DNA from: Andrena cerasifolii
Lineage: Eukaryota > Arthropoda > Insecta > Hymenoptera > Andrenidae
DNA length: 64,000 bases
Assembly (NCBI RefSeq): GCF_050908995.1
Contig: NC_135119.1
Span: forward strand, 21,853,001 to 21,917,000
Reading direction: 5' to 3'
Under the pieces are notes generated by a model, which was not told the DNA's origin, made no database searches, and saw nothing but the letters and a program-made list of their open reading frames with translations. This document shows positions 10,850-21,525 of this stretch, piece by piece; the stretch's first letter is position 1, and each line of letters starts with the position of its first letter. Made by a program: the position numbers and the translations under genes.

Positions 10850-11475
10850 AAAAAGGACTTGACAGGAAAAGTTTGCGCTTTATAGGGGAGGAAAACACGG
10901 CTATCGAGTACGCCGGGAGAGTAGCTCTCTATGTTTCCAATCCCCAGAGCTTTTTCCAGACCAACCGAGCAAGGAAAAGGGTACATCATTCAACCCCGGG
11001 AAAATAGAGCAATCTTGTGACACATGGGAAATCCATGCATTACCTGTATGGTGCAGTTACTCACGAATGCATTGCATTTTTGCCGGTGTTCCCGTTGGCT
11101 GACTTTACCACTGACGAGAGTGGGAGGGGAGGGGCGAGGGGCAGAGGTAGCGCGGCACGATCAGCAAATGGATGCATTTGTCCATTCGCTCGCGAAGCTC
11201 GTATTTGATGGCTTAATGACAACTGTCGAGAGTTAAAAAGCCGCGCCCGACAATTTTTGACAATTAGTAACCCGTGCAATATTCCGAAACGCCGGCGACT
11301 GAAAGGGATTGTTTCCGCTGGGAGACACGGAAGAGGGAGACACTTTGCACCGCACTGTAATAGAGTGATATTCCTGTAACACGACGACGGTCGGATTAAT
11401 TTTATACGGGGGCTGCGTGATTGCTTAACGCGGATAGGGTCAAAGTTCACGTTCCTCCTTGCGACTCCTCCTTAA

Positions 11476-12681
11476 GGGAGTGTCCTGCTTTACAAAGTTA
11501 AAAAAAAAGATTTTTTCGCGAATTTTTTTGAAAGGGAAAGGAACAATTGATCTTCGTAAACTTTTGGGTATATTTAAACATATATTCGATGAGTACAAAA
11601 AAAATTTTTTTCTTATAAAATTATAAAATATGGCAGATTCATCAGCCGATTCTCGGAGCGCTTTGCCACTGCAGTCTCCAATTGGCGGGAAGGATTCTGG
11701 TTGTAATTCTTGTCTGAAATGAAAAAATCAAAATGGTTTTTAATGCTCACATATTTTTCTTTTGGGTGAACTAAGAAAAAGCAGAAAAAGCGCGAAATCA
11801 TAATTTTTTTTAGTTTGATAAGAAGAATGTCTATTTTCTAAAAGCAACATTTGACTTTAACGTGCTATAAAAGTTATTTAAAAAGAATTTTTTAACAATC
11901 TTTTCAGTTCACGTAGAAAAGAATTTAATACTGAAGAGCATAAGCTTTGGTTTAATTCAATTGGCCACGTAGTTTTTTTGCTATCACGCCCGCCAATTTT
12001 AAAGAATCGTAAAAATGAAAACTGCAGAAGTCGCGCTTTAAAGTTTTCGGTAGGAGAAAATATTAATTATTGGTTACTTACACCAGTGATCTGCTAATCA
12101 GCTATTCCTGTCCCACATAATACCCCTTCCGCCTGTTAAAAAAACTCATTTTGTTGCATTTGCTGAATCCTACGAGCCGTACGAGCCTCCTTGCTGCTGT
12201 ATGTTTGGCGCTTGTCTTCGCGCGCGAGTCGCTGCGCGTCAGTGGTACCGGCGAACGTTTTGCACTGCTGGCCAATATTCAAATGCAACAACTGCATTGT
12301 AATTAAAACTGCTGAATAACCTTCATTGAATATGCCTGCAGCCATGTAGGCGGCAATTTCAATGATTTTGTGGCCTGAATTTAAATGTTTAGGAGTCACG
12401 CGCCACAACGTTGCATCGATCGATTCGTTGGGGTTTTGCGTGTGTCCGCCTGAACATTTTTCTATGTTTTTCTATGTTTCTAAGTAATGATCGACGAATG
12501 AGGACGCGTGAAAGTGTGAAGCACGCGCCCGTTCTCGCCGCTTACCTGCTCTCGGTTCTGCATCTTTAAAAATACTTCTCATTGGCCGCCATAACTTTGT
12601 GAATACATTCTTGGATAGTCTATCGATTGAGGCAATAAAAAGAAAATCGATTTTTCGGACCTTATAAAGCAGGACACTCCC
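11476..12681. mobile_element. TTAA-flanked DNA transposon derivative (Kolobok- or piggyBac-type)
   Basis: The inverted ends read GGGAGTGTCCTGCTTTA, the right copy complementary, and are flanked by TTAA at 11472-11475 and 12682-12685. The 1206-bp interior contains a transposase C-terminal remnant on the minus strand (12136-12471). The TTAA duplication is shared by piggyBac and Kolobok. The coding remnant is not piggyBac-like, so Kolobok is the better guess. The element is internally deleted. Confidence 0.75.
12136..12471 (-). pseudogene. Transposase C-terminal fragment with TQNPNES motif
   Basis: About 112 residues read from an upstream stop (12472-12474) through GGHTQNPNESIDATLWRV and SGHKIIEIAAYMAAGIFNEG to a basic, Gln-rich tail ending at 12136. 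The pattern K-C-x-x-G-x-TQN-x-NES, then L-W near a K-H or K-T motif and an alpha-helical FNEG/FN segment, is one I associate with the C-terminal part of a widespread insect transposase family, often labelled Mutator-like or Kolobok. The N-terminal half and most catalytic residues are missing. The fragment has no ATG and sits inside an element with TTAA duplications, so it is a transposon relic and not a host gene. The family label is from memory and less certain than its transposon nature. Confidence 0.6.
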
Positions 12682-15190
12682 TTAACAAATCACTTGTCTC
12701 AATTCATTTTCATTAGAAACTCCCCCCAGGAAAAATAACAGCTGATCGAAACTGAAAATGGCCAACTCTGAACACGAAATACTAGGTGACATTTCGATTT
12801 TTTACAGCACGTGGAGCTCGCGTGCCTATATCGCATTTCGCGCCGCAACTTTCGAGCATACTGTACCATCGCGAGAATCGCGCCGCGTTGAATGATGAAC
12901 GGCCCCGACGATTAATTTAACGCGTAATCCGAGAATATTTAATTGCCGCGCGGGAGTTAATCTCGCCGTATCGCGTTAAACAAAACGCGGGCGCATAAAT
13001 TTTTGACGAGGCCGACCGCGCGCGGATCCGGATCCATAATTATAGTGGCGTTGTAAATCGTGTATCACGCGCCGGCCGTGTAAATTAGGTCCCGCCGAGG
13101 CTGCATTACATCGGGACGCGTGTACTCGACTAATTAGTCATTATCGAATAACGACGCGTATCATGAATAATCATTCAGATTAATGCGATTTAAAATTACT
13201 GGCCGAAAGGAGGTGCGCCCGCGGCTCCGGCGCGATAAATATTTCGGCCGATCGTTGGGCGCAGGGTTTCGCGCCGGGAGGCGGCCGCGCTCCGACCGGC
13301 GCCTAGTTATTGATTTTTAATTTTAATATTAGCGCCCTTCGTTAGCCCGCCGCTGCGTCGGAAACGCGATAAGCGGCAGATCCATGTAAATTACATCGAC
13401 GCGTGAAATCTCGCCAATTTTTTTTTCCTTTTCAATATTATTTGCGCGAAGCGTGCTCCCTCGTTTTCATCCCCGCCCATGAATAATAAAAACTTGAAAT
13501 TTCCAGCGCGCAGCATCGCGGACGCTTCGAGCGAGCCGAGAGAGATCGCGGTGCCTCGATCCTGGTAATTTTAATAAATCCTCATAACTCGATGGAAATC
13601 TCTCTCCCCCCCTCTCTCTCTCTCTCTCTCTCGCGTTTTATATATTACAAACGTTTAATACAAACATCGCGGTGCAGTCCGCAGCGGCGCGGAAACAAAA
13701 AATAATCAATTGCACGTATCGTCCCCGTGGGGATTGTTAAACGGGACAGCGTTACGAAATCTTCCTGATTTTTGTGCAAATGGGAACTGTAATTTATTTG
13801 AATATCGGATTTAAATGTTGATAAATTCAATCGGTGTTTATAAAAATCTCGATCCCGTCCCTTCGCCAGTGTAAAGAATAAATAGCTGCGATAATTCAAC
13901 GGGAACGTGGATAAAATCGAAGCGCGGAATCTCCTTCGAGTGCACCTAAATACAGAGATGCGCTTCGTTAGAATTCGATCGAAGTTAATCGAAGCGAGGG
14001 AGACTTTGTAGAATAAACGGGCAGAGACGTCGCAGCATCTCTTTATCGGCACGTAAGCCGCACGCTGTACGTAAAGGGGAATTGATATCGTATCAATCCC
14101 CGACGTGAATGGACAATCAAGAGCATTGTCAGAACGGCGAAGGAATGGTAAAAGTAAAACGTTCGATTGCCTTGAGAAGTGGAGCGGCAGAGCGTTCGGA
14201 CGTGTTCGAGCGGCAATTTCGATGGAACGGCTACAAATCTTCGCGGAGATTAAGGCCGGTTTACGCGGCGGTAAATCAACTCATCGTCGGTCGTCCGGTT
14301 CGTTCTGACGGCAACAGCCCCCATTCCCCCAGCACCCCGAGAGGTTCACCCCTTTTTCGAGCGTCTCCGCCAAGGAAGAGGACCTCTCGTCTCGAGTCTC
14401 GAAACGTCACCACCATCGTCGCGCCGCGGAGCGAGCAAATCGGTTTTGCCCTGCCCGATGATGGCGTTGGAATCGAGTTACGCAAAATGGATTTCACGTT
14501 AAATAACTATCGCGTCTCCCGGCGGCGCGACACACATCGAGCTGGCTAGCGCGATCGTCCAAGTGCTTTTCAGACTCTCATCGGGGGGCTTATTACGAAA
14601 CTCTGCCGCTATCGAACGGAGAGCCGGCTCCGTTAAACTCCCGTAAATATCGCGGAGAGCCGTGCAATTTTCACCGGTCGTGCAAAACCAGAGCCGCCGG
14701 CTCCGGGATGCTTTGTGGAGTCCGGCCGAAATGCAGAGGGGTCGCTCGGAACCGTTCGAAGTTTATTTGTAAACGCATCCGTAGTTTGTTTAATTAGATT
14801 TACAGTGAGCCAGGTGGTAAAATAAGGATATTGAGGGCGGGCATTAAAAGTGGGGAAATCGGGAGTGCAGTTCGCGAATATTCGGTGGTACGTGAGCTTT
14901 TACACGGGCGTTGCTTGCGGGGCGCACTTTTCGCTTCAGTATTGCAAAAAAGAACAGACTGGGCGATAAAATGGAGGAAGGATTCATAAAACGTCTGGAA
15001 TTAACTGTGCATTTCTCTTAATTAAAACTGTCCATGCTTCCTCAAGAGTACGGTGAAAAATCTACAAACGAAAAAGTTTCATTAAAAATGGTGAAACAGT
15101 AAAAAAAGCAGGCTGCAGGGTTTTAAAGACTCAACTTCATTTCTGGTTAAAGTGTATACGTGTTTGTTGTACTTGCTCAGAATTACCATA
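12682..15190. other. CpG- and TAAT-rich non-coding stretch, possible regulatory DNA
   Basis: From about 12860 to 13470 the sequence alternates CpG-rich blocks with many TAATTA/TTAATT homeodomain-type cores, and no frames or repeats interrupt it. A CT microsatellite follows at 13612-13632. The frame at 14109-14549 is Arg/Ser-rich and is not convincing as an exon. The composition is compatible with an intronic enhancer, but nothing proves it. Confidence 0.3.
13612..13632. repeat. (CT)n microsatellite
   Basis: About ten uninterrupted CT units, preceded by a run of C and a few more CT units from about 13600. Confidence 0.9.
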
Positions 15191-15192
15191 TA

Positions 15193-15626
15193 CAGTGGCG
15201 TGCAAGAGTATTCGGCCACCATTTAAAATCGCATAATTTTTTTTAAATTAATCCAAACGACTTGAGTTCCGAAAATCGCGAAATTCACGAAATCAGCGAT
15301 TTTTTCGAACTTATTCTGCGATATTTAAGCGTTTATAGCTCAGAGCAATGTTAACCGATTCTGATGAAATTTTAGGCACGTATATAAGTTACTTAAATCT
15401 ACAGATTTTTTAATTTTCGTTACAGGCTAAAAAAAAGTTTTAAAAACGACCTTTTCTACATTTTTTTTTTGCTATTCCGACTAAGTGCATTTTTTTCAAA
15501 ATGACGAACCACGTCACTTAGCAAACTAATCCTTCTAGCTTCTTAAAAAAAGCTCAAGTCGTTTGGATTAATTTTAAAAAAGTTGTGCGATTTTAAATGG
15601 TGGCCGAATACTTTTGCACGCCACTG
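15193..15626. mobile_element. Tc1/mariner-like MITE with TA target duplication
   Basis: The ends start CAGTGGCGTGCAAGAGTATT at the left, with the near-exact complement at the right, and are flanked by TA at 15191-15192 and 15627-15628. The terminal inverted repeats run for roughly 75 bp, through TTTAAAATCGCA and AATCCAAACGACTTGAG. No coding remains in the 434 bp. Related but distinct copies are at 32289, 33713 and 40047. Confidence 0.85.
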
Positions 15627-15628
15627 TA

Positions 15629-16584
15629 GATCTGTTGGTTTTTATTGTCAAAGGGGGTGCTGCAAAGGAAGCGGAAGCCTTGCCAGATCTATCGGGATAT
15701 ATTGGGGCATTCAGAACAAAACCGACTAATCCACATTTTTTGCGAAATTGAGTTAGTAGCAACAATGTATTCCAGCAGGCTCTACTAATCATATAAAATA
15801 GGAAATTAATTTTTTTTCAATGTGTATTAGTCGATTTTTGCTCTCAATGCCTCATTTGTCATTCGTGAAACATTCAAGAATCGCGCTACTTAAGAACACT
15901 GAGCACTGACATACTTTATATTATTCTTTGAAAATTTGCAGTTAATGATGACTTTGTATTTTACTGCTGCTCGCAACCTCTCTAATTAAAACCTGACCGT
16001 TTCTTTTCCCTTACTGTTAGTTGGAGGGGAGGTAAAATGCTTTGAAGCACCACTCGACCGATTAGATCCATTGACGTGCCTGTGCGATTAAAGTTACACT
16101 AGTAGCTCTGTAATGCCACTCGAACGTTTGTAACGCTATCCATGCGTTCGATGACAGAACGACGATAGATCTTCTGATGCGTTTGAAAGTTGGCCACCGA
16201 AGCTGCGCGTTTCCCGCAACGATCGTTGTCGATTCGGTTATCACGATCTTCGCAGTGTTTCCTCCGAATGACAATGGTTTATAACAGCCCTGCTACCTGC
16301 GCTTCCTTCCCCTTGTTCGAGAAGTTTAGCGTCTCTGTCGCTGCTGCTCGCTGGAAGCGACGTGCAGCATTTCTGTTGCAAAAGCAGTCGTTGCACGGTT
16401 CGTTAAACCGTAACAATTAAACCGGGAGGGAATCTTCGAGCTCTCTGTTCTTGATTTTTAACCACCCTCTGCGCAAATGCTCGCCCCCTCCCCGAGATGC
16501 TAACAGAATCACTTCAATTTATCCGAATATTTGTTCCCCTCGCCTTCACGCCCTTCGTAAGTGAAGGTCTTTAACGGAAGGGAA
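15629..16584. other. Unassigned non-coding stretch
   Basis: Mixed-composition DNA. Frames at 15574-15792 and 16190-16420 show no recognisable domain. Confidence 0.4.
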
Positions 16585-16624
16585 ATCTCTGTGGTGCAAC
16601 CCACTGGGTTGCACCCAAGGAGAT
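16585..16624 (+). other. Hairpin, 10-bp perfect stem plus outer 5-bp stem
   Basis: GGTGCAACCC (16593-16602) pairs with GGGTTGCACC (16606-16615) across a three-base loop. Outside it ATCTC (16585-16589) pairs with GAGAT (16620-16624). It lies upstream of the 17-bp minisatellite and of an AATAAA-containing AT block at about 17145. Together these could be remains of an LTR, but I found no matching second LTR or target duplication. Confidence 0.5.
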
Positions 16625-16733
16625 CGTACAGGACCAACCCTCGACAGAATTACAGCGAAAGGTGCTTCGAACATTAGACCTCTGTGTTCCCTTTGACTGT
16701 GAAAACCTCGGAATCTTAAACTCGTGGAACTTA

Positions 16734-16910
16734 AGGACCTTAGGACCTTTAGAACTTTAGGGCCTTTAGAACTTTAGGGCCTTTAGAACTTTAGGACCTT
16801 TAGAACTTTAGGACCTTTAGAACTTTAGGGCCTTTAGAACTTTAGGACCCTTAGAACTTTAGGACCCTTAGAACTTTAGGACCCTTAGAACTTTAGGACC
16901 TTCGGATCTT
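16734..16910 (+). repeat. 17-bp minisatellite, about 9 full copies
   Basis: Nine full 17-bp units run from 16742 to 16894 (consensus AGGRCCYTTAGAACTTT), with partial units on both sides. The unit is itself an imperfect doublet of AGGACCTTT and AGAACTTT. G/A variation at the fourth base and T/C variation at the seventh cluster by position, so the array grew by recent local amplification. Confidence 0.92.
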
Positions 16911-19900
16911 AGCTTTCTCATTTTCATTCTACATTGTATTTTGTGCTATCTGTGACATACATGAAGGATCGAGCGATTGGAATGAGTGAGTCGCGAGAAG
17001 CCCGAACGGTGAAAGAAAAGAGGATCGTAACGGCGACAAGGGGCGATCGGCGTCGACGGTGGCGTGAGCAGTCGTCGATCGGAAGCCTCCGAAGCGTGAA
17101 CTTTTGTGCCTATTTTACTATATTCTATTATATTTTTTCATCATATTAATAAACTTGTTCTTTATCCTGCGATCCCTGTGAGTTAGCTTTAATAATAAAA
17201 AGAATCCTACATACATGTGTTAATAATGTTGATAGATCAAATTAAGACGACGTTCGCGTGGAAGCAGACACATTTGTCTGCAACCACGATATCTCGGCTC
17301 GAGTGCAAAATTATGAGTCAGCGTCTGCGCGCTCTATGCGAGAGAGCAAAGGTGTAAACTCGAGCCCAAACATTATCGTTAAGCCCACGCAACCACCAAG
17401 GATGCGAAAGTGGACGCAATTGGAGCCGATGAAGCTTGTCGCGGCATCATTTTGCACCGCGCCGCGAGCCTGTGTTTTTCACGTAATAACTGTGTTCATT
17501 CATTCGCGATACTTCGCACAGCGGGAGGTGGCATTATCCTCGTTTGCACGAGATCGATCCCGCAGCGAATTTTCTAATTCTCCGCGGAGAAAGAGCTGGC
17601 AGGCGTGACACACTATTCTGCTAATAAGAAGAACAGAGCTTTCATAAGTTTCTACTCAGCCAGCTGGCCTTTCTGTGAAATCTGAATAATAATGGCACGA
17701 AATTCTGTAAATTTAAATCGCCCTCCGCTTTATCTAACTATGCAAATTGGAGGAAAAAGAGCAGTTTATCGGGGAAGAATTGCAGATTTAATAAGCTGAC
17801 CTCCCGATCGTTAAAATTCATCCCGAAACTTGGCCAATACTTATTCAAAGGCTGCTAGAATTACCCCTTAAAATTCGCCCCACTTGTAATTCAAGCTCGG
17901 AGCAGCGTAGACCCAGCGTTTACACAGATTCGTTCCCGGCTTGATTCACAATTAATAGATCCAACACGATTCTCATTCGAGCTTAAGCTAGATCTAACCA
18001 AAATCTACTCTGGCTTTCAGCTAAGCCAATAAACTCAATTGGATATTAGGCGGGGCCAGCGGCAGACTTAGCGCCCCGGTAATTCGTGTTTAACTAAACG
18101 CGAGCCGGAGAATCCTCGAAATAAGAACAGCGCGGAATTCTCAGCTCTTTCGTTTGTAGTTCCGTATCTTCCCCCACTTCCCTTCGTTTCTACGACATTA
18201 GCGCGATATTACTCCGATAAAGGGCAGGTCCAACCTCGACTACGATTCGTTGGATGTAATTTCGCGCATAGCTGGGATTCTTTAGGCTCGACCGATTAAC
18301 GAACAATTGTCATCACGTTGATACCGGCCCCGGAGAAACGGTTAGCGATACTTTGATGCCACGAAAATGGTATTATTACTTGGAACACGCAGCTCCCATC
18401 ACTGGCAGTTCGGGGGTTACAATGCGTAATTAATATAGAATCCTGTTTGTACACCTTTTGTTTCCCGACCAAACGAATCGCGAACGAATATCCGCTCTGA
18501 ATTAAACCCTCGTGACAAAACAATAGCATTCGTTCGAACAATCTGCTCGTCGCGTGTAATTATCTGCTGCACCGAATGAATTCTGATATTTTCCCGGTTT
18601 ATCCCGGCGAAATATCGCAGAATTTTTACGGAAATTTCGAACGCACGCCACGGCTGGGGAAAAATGTAATTACGCATTACGAATGTTAAGAGTGGAGAGT
18701 CAATATTATTCACGGAATATAAGGGGAGCAGGGATTCGTTAAAAATGAATTTCCACTCGTGGGTGAATTCTGAAGCGGAAAGTAGGTCGCAGAGTGTCCC
18801 TGGTTTTGTGCTATAATTCCGATTGTAAATTGCTATACAATTTTGTATCGTTAGGGAGGAAGGTATCGAGTATCCTTCCTCGATCCCTTCTTTTCATTCA
18901 GATTTCCTAGCACGAGAAATAATTCAGGGTATCCAGGTGAAGCGTCTATCATGCAGGCTGTTTCCTGTTTAAAATTATCGCCGACCCAGTGGACGGAAAA
19001 TCGATCTGCGAGTCGTAAGTTCTGGCGACGAGCGGATCTCGTTTCCTTCGATATCGAATAAATTGAACGAGGCACGTACATACCAATCTGCTATCGTACT
19101 GCGAGGCCACCGCCAAAGTTTACAATTAGAAAAAGTTTAGAACTCTCGTTTACTTGAAATAGAACCTCTATCAGCTAACGAGAAATGGACTTTTGGACAT
19201 TTTGTTGAGATTGAAGTTTGATGAAATTCTTAACGCGCGCTTCGTTCGGACTGATTTACAAAGGGAGGGCAGAAACGTTGTCCTTTTTGTGCAGACGCGC
19301 CCATATTGAAACAGTCGGTAAGCCTGACCAGTCTGTTCATAGAAACGGGAAATAGTGGCGGAATTAACAGTGCACAACGCGTGCATAAACATTAAGGCGC
19401 GCACAAAAGAGTGGGGTAATCAAGAGCCGCGGCGACGCTCCCCATGAAGCGCCATGGTGTATTACTCTTTTCGACGAGGGAAATTGCGCGCTCGTACGTT
19501 TGTTCCCAAACTTTTTTAATAAAGAATTTGTTGCAGGGCAATGCGGCTTCTCTTTCACCATGGCATAACAAAAGTTCGCGGGTTATATCGCGCCGGTGAT
19601 AAATTGCCGGGGCTGCTAATACAAAGACACCGAATAGATTAGGGAAAAACAATGGCCACTATTTGCATGGGATATTGACGCGCTCGGTGATTCAGATCTA
19701 AAGCGGAACTGCGATAGATTCTTAAACCGTGAAAGCTTCTGCGCGAGAAACTGTGAGGAACGACGTGAATGAAGCGGGGGAGGTAAAAACGAGCATTTTT
19801 TCTTAAATTAATAATTTCGCTTTAATACCTGGGACTTGGTGCCATAAATAATCGCAAGTTAATCGTGCCACCGACGACAGGACAAAGCGCGAGATACCTC

Positions 19901-20425
19901 GATATTCGAAGAAACCACTCGAGGGGAAAGTCGATGAAGAGCTACGGTTAATCTGACTGCGATTTTTCCCCAGCCGATATTCTTTGGTTTTAATGGATGG
20001 CCCTTATACCGGGGAAAGGGGTCCACGAGTGTACTTAGCTGAAGTATCCCTGTGGCCAGGAAATGAAAAAATCATTGAACGTCGACGACGAGGCGAGAAA
20101 GAAGGGCGAGAGGGCAGGGTGAAAGACGAAGGAAGGACAAACGAGGTCCATGAAAAAGACAGGAGTGACTCCTCTCGCCGATGAACTACAAGTCGCTATA
20201 ATCCCTCCTCGAAGGCGCGAACATTTTAGGCTACGAAATCTCCCGGAGGATCTTCGCTCTTGCCCAGGAATTCCTCCGACAGTCAAGGATACTCCTTTAA
20301 ATCTTACTTAATGAAACAGTTTAATTGAAAAAGAAAGTCGTTTAGATTATACGACTATTATATTTCTGCAAGCCAGAAAAACAGTCTAATATCACACGCC
20401 ACGAAAATCAGGGTAGTGCCCCCAT
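16911..20425. other. Unassigned non-coding stretch
   Basis: A mix of CpG-rich and AT-rich DNA. Frames at 17258-17608, 18417-18713 and 19392-19652 lack domains and splice context. A polyadenylation-type AATAAA lies near 17145 in an AT-rich block, without an attached gene. Confidence 0.4.
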
Positions 20426-20704
20426 TAGGGTAAAACTATACAGTACGCCCCACTTTTAAAGAAACATCTATAAAACCAATATTTTTTAATAATTCTTTAA
20501 TTTTTTTGGGTAAACACTTTAAGTGTTCATTACTCTTCGCAACTACGCCGAAATTGTGAAAAAAACATAACTGGAAATAACTGTAAATAATTATTTTCTT
20601 GAACCTTACCGTGGGGCATTTGTAACACAGTCGTCAGGTAAAACGAACCACCTTTGTGACAAAACGCCCCGACAGAAATATGTAATTATATTTTGTCATT
20701 GTTG

Positions 20705-21086
20705 TCAAAATGTTATAGAATATATAATATAAAAGATATTATTAAGAAAAATAGAACAATCTTGTTTTAGTTTGAGTTTTTCCGCAAATTGATACGCTAT
20801 TTCTCTTATATTTTTACGATCAGAAGCAAAGCCGACTTTTTCTAATTTTTTTATATGTTCCACTATTAATTTCTCGTGTTCTACATTCAAAATCAGAGAA
20901 CGACCTAAAGGAATTTTAGACATTCCTGTTTGTACGTGTCTTCTTAGGGTCCTTGAAGAGATGTTATACATTCTGCTACTTTCATTAATTCCCATATTTT
21001 TACTCTTAACCTTTTCCACTGCTTCATTAAGGTCATTCTCGGACCATGATGCCCGTAATGTAGTCCTTATATATTTGGCGTGACAT
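20705..21086 (-). pseudogene. pogo-like transposase N-terminus, frameshifted and truncated
   Basis: From an ATG at 21086-21084, a few codons (MSR) lead into a one-base insertion within about ten bases. After it the frame reads TTLRASWSENDLNEAVEKVK, then MYNISSRTLRRHVQTG, MSKIPLGRSLILNVEHEKLI and VGFASDRKNIREIAYQFAEK. This is the DNA-binding helix-turn-helix (psq/CENP-B type) and linker common to insect pogo/Tigger transposases: a SW-x-E/D-x-L-x-x-A helix, a recognition helix, an LGRP-like turn and the IR-x-x-AYQFAE segment. Similarity stops near 20750 and the DDE catalytic domain is missing. It lies inside TA-flanked inverted repeats, so it is a dead transposon gene, not a host gene. Confidence 0.78.
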
Positions 21087-21116
21087 TTCTGTTATCCACG
21101 AAAAAGAAAAGAAATA

Positions 21117-21505
21117 AGGTGAATGTCCCAATTTCTGCTCATGTCCCCATTTCTGCTAATTTCGTATTTTTCTTATTATTATAAGCGTTACGTTTGTACT
21201 ATAGTTGCAACAAAATAATTCTAAATTATTTAAACATTTACGCGAGTGTTGCACAAGCTTGAGTCAATATATACATCGCTATTTTTCATGAGCAGAAATA
21301 CGGACATTTAGAGGATTATATATTTAATTACAAATCACTAATAGTTAAACATCTCGAAATATTTTTCTTAAATAGTTTTTGAATTGGTTGATTTATTATT
21401 AAAGAATTAATCAATTACTCTGCAAATTTTCATCACAAACAAATTTTTCACACCTTCTTTATAACGAGTTACCCTTTAAATGAGCATAAATTGAGACATT
21501 CACCT
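21117..21505 (+). mobile_element. MITE, family with AGGTGAATGTCCC ends, copy 1
   Basis: The ends AGGTGAATGTCCCAATTTCT and its inverted counterpart near 21478-21505 are flanked by TA (21115-21116 and 21506-21507). The subterminal phrase ATTTCTGCTCAT is repeated. It interrupts the 5' leader of the pogo-like element and is therefore younger than it. Related copies are at 33385-33710 (reverse orientation) and 36164-36403 (internally deleted). Confidence 0.85.
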
Positions 21506-21525
21506 TATTCTATAATTTTACCCTA

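Larger units (their letters stand above)
7838..11471. other. Unassigned non-coding stretch with G-rich and GC-repeat tracts
   Basis: CpG-rich, probably intronic DNA. It contains a 10-bp stem hairpin at 8374-8404, a G-quadruplex-type tract at 10063-10086 and a GC dinucleotide run at 10834-10849. Frames such as 8813-9235 are basic and low-complexity and I do not believe they are genes. Confidence 0.45.
20428..21523 (-). mobile_element. pogo-like DNA transposon, truncated, with nested MITE
   Basis: The ends GGGTAAAACTATA at the left and TATAATTTTACCC at the right are inverted repeats flanked by TA (20426-20427 and 21524-21525). Several G4C-type motifs (GCCCCAC, GGGGCAT, GCCCCGAC) are scattered in the first 250 bp. 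The minus strand carries the start of a pogo-type transposase (20705-21086). A later TA-flanked MITE (21117-21505) sits in the 5' leader. Most of the transposase is deleted. Confidence 0.8.

Noticed and set aside
12136..12408. Host gene on the minus strand
   Set aside because: It lies within TTAA-flanked inverted repeats, lacks an ATG, and the extended reading includes a transposase-type TQN-x-NES motif.
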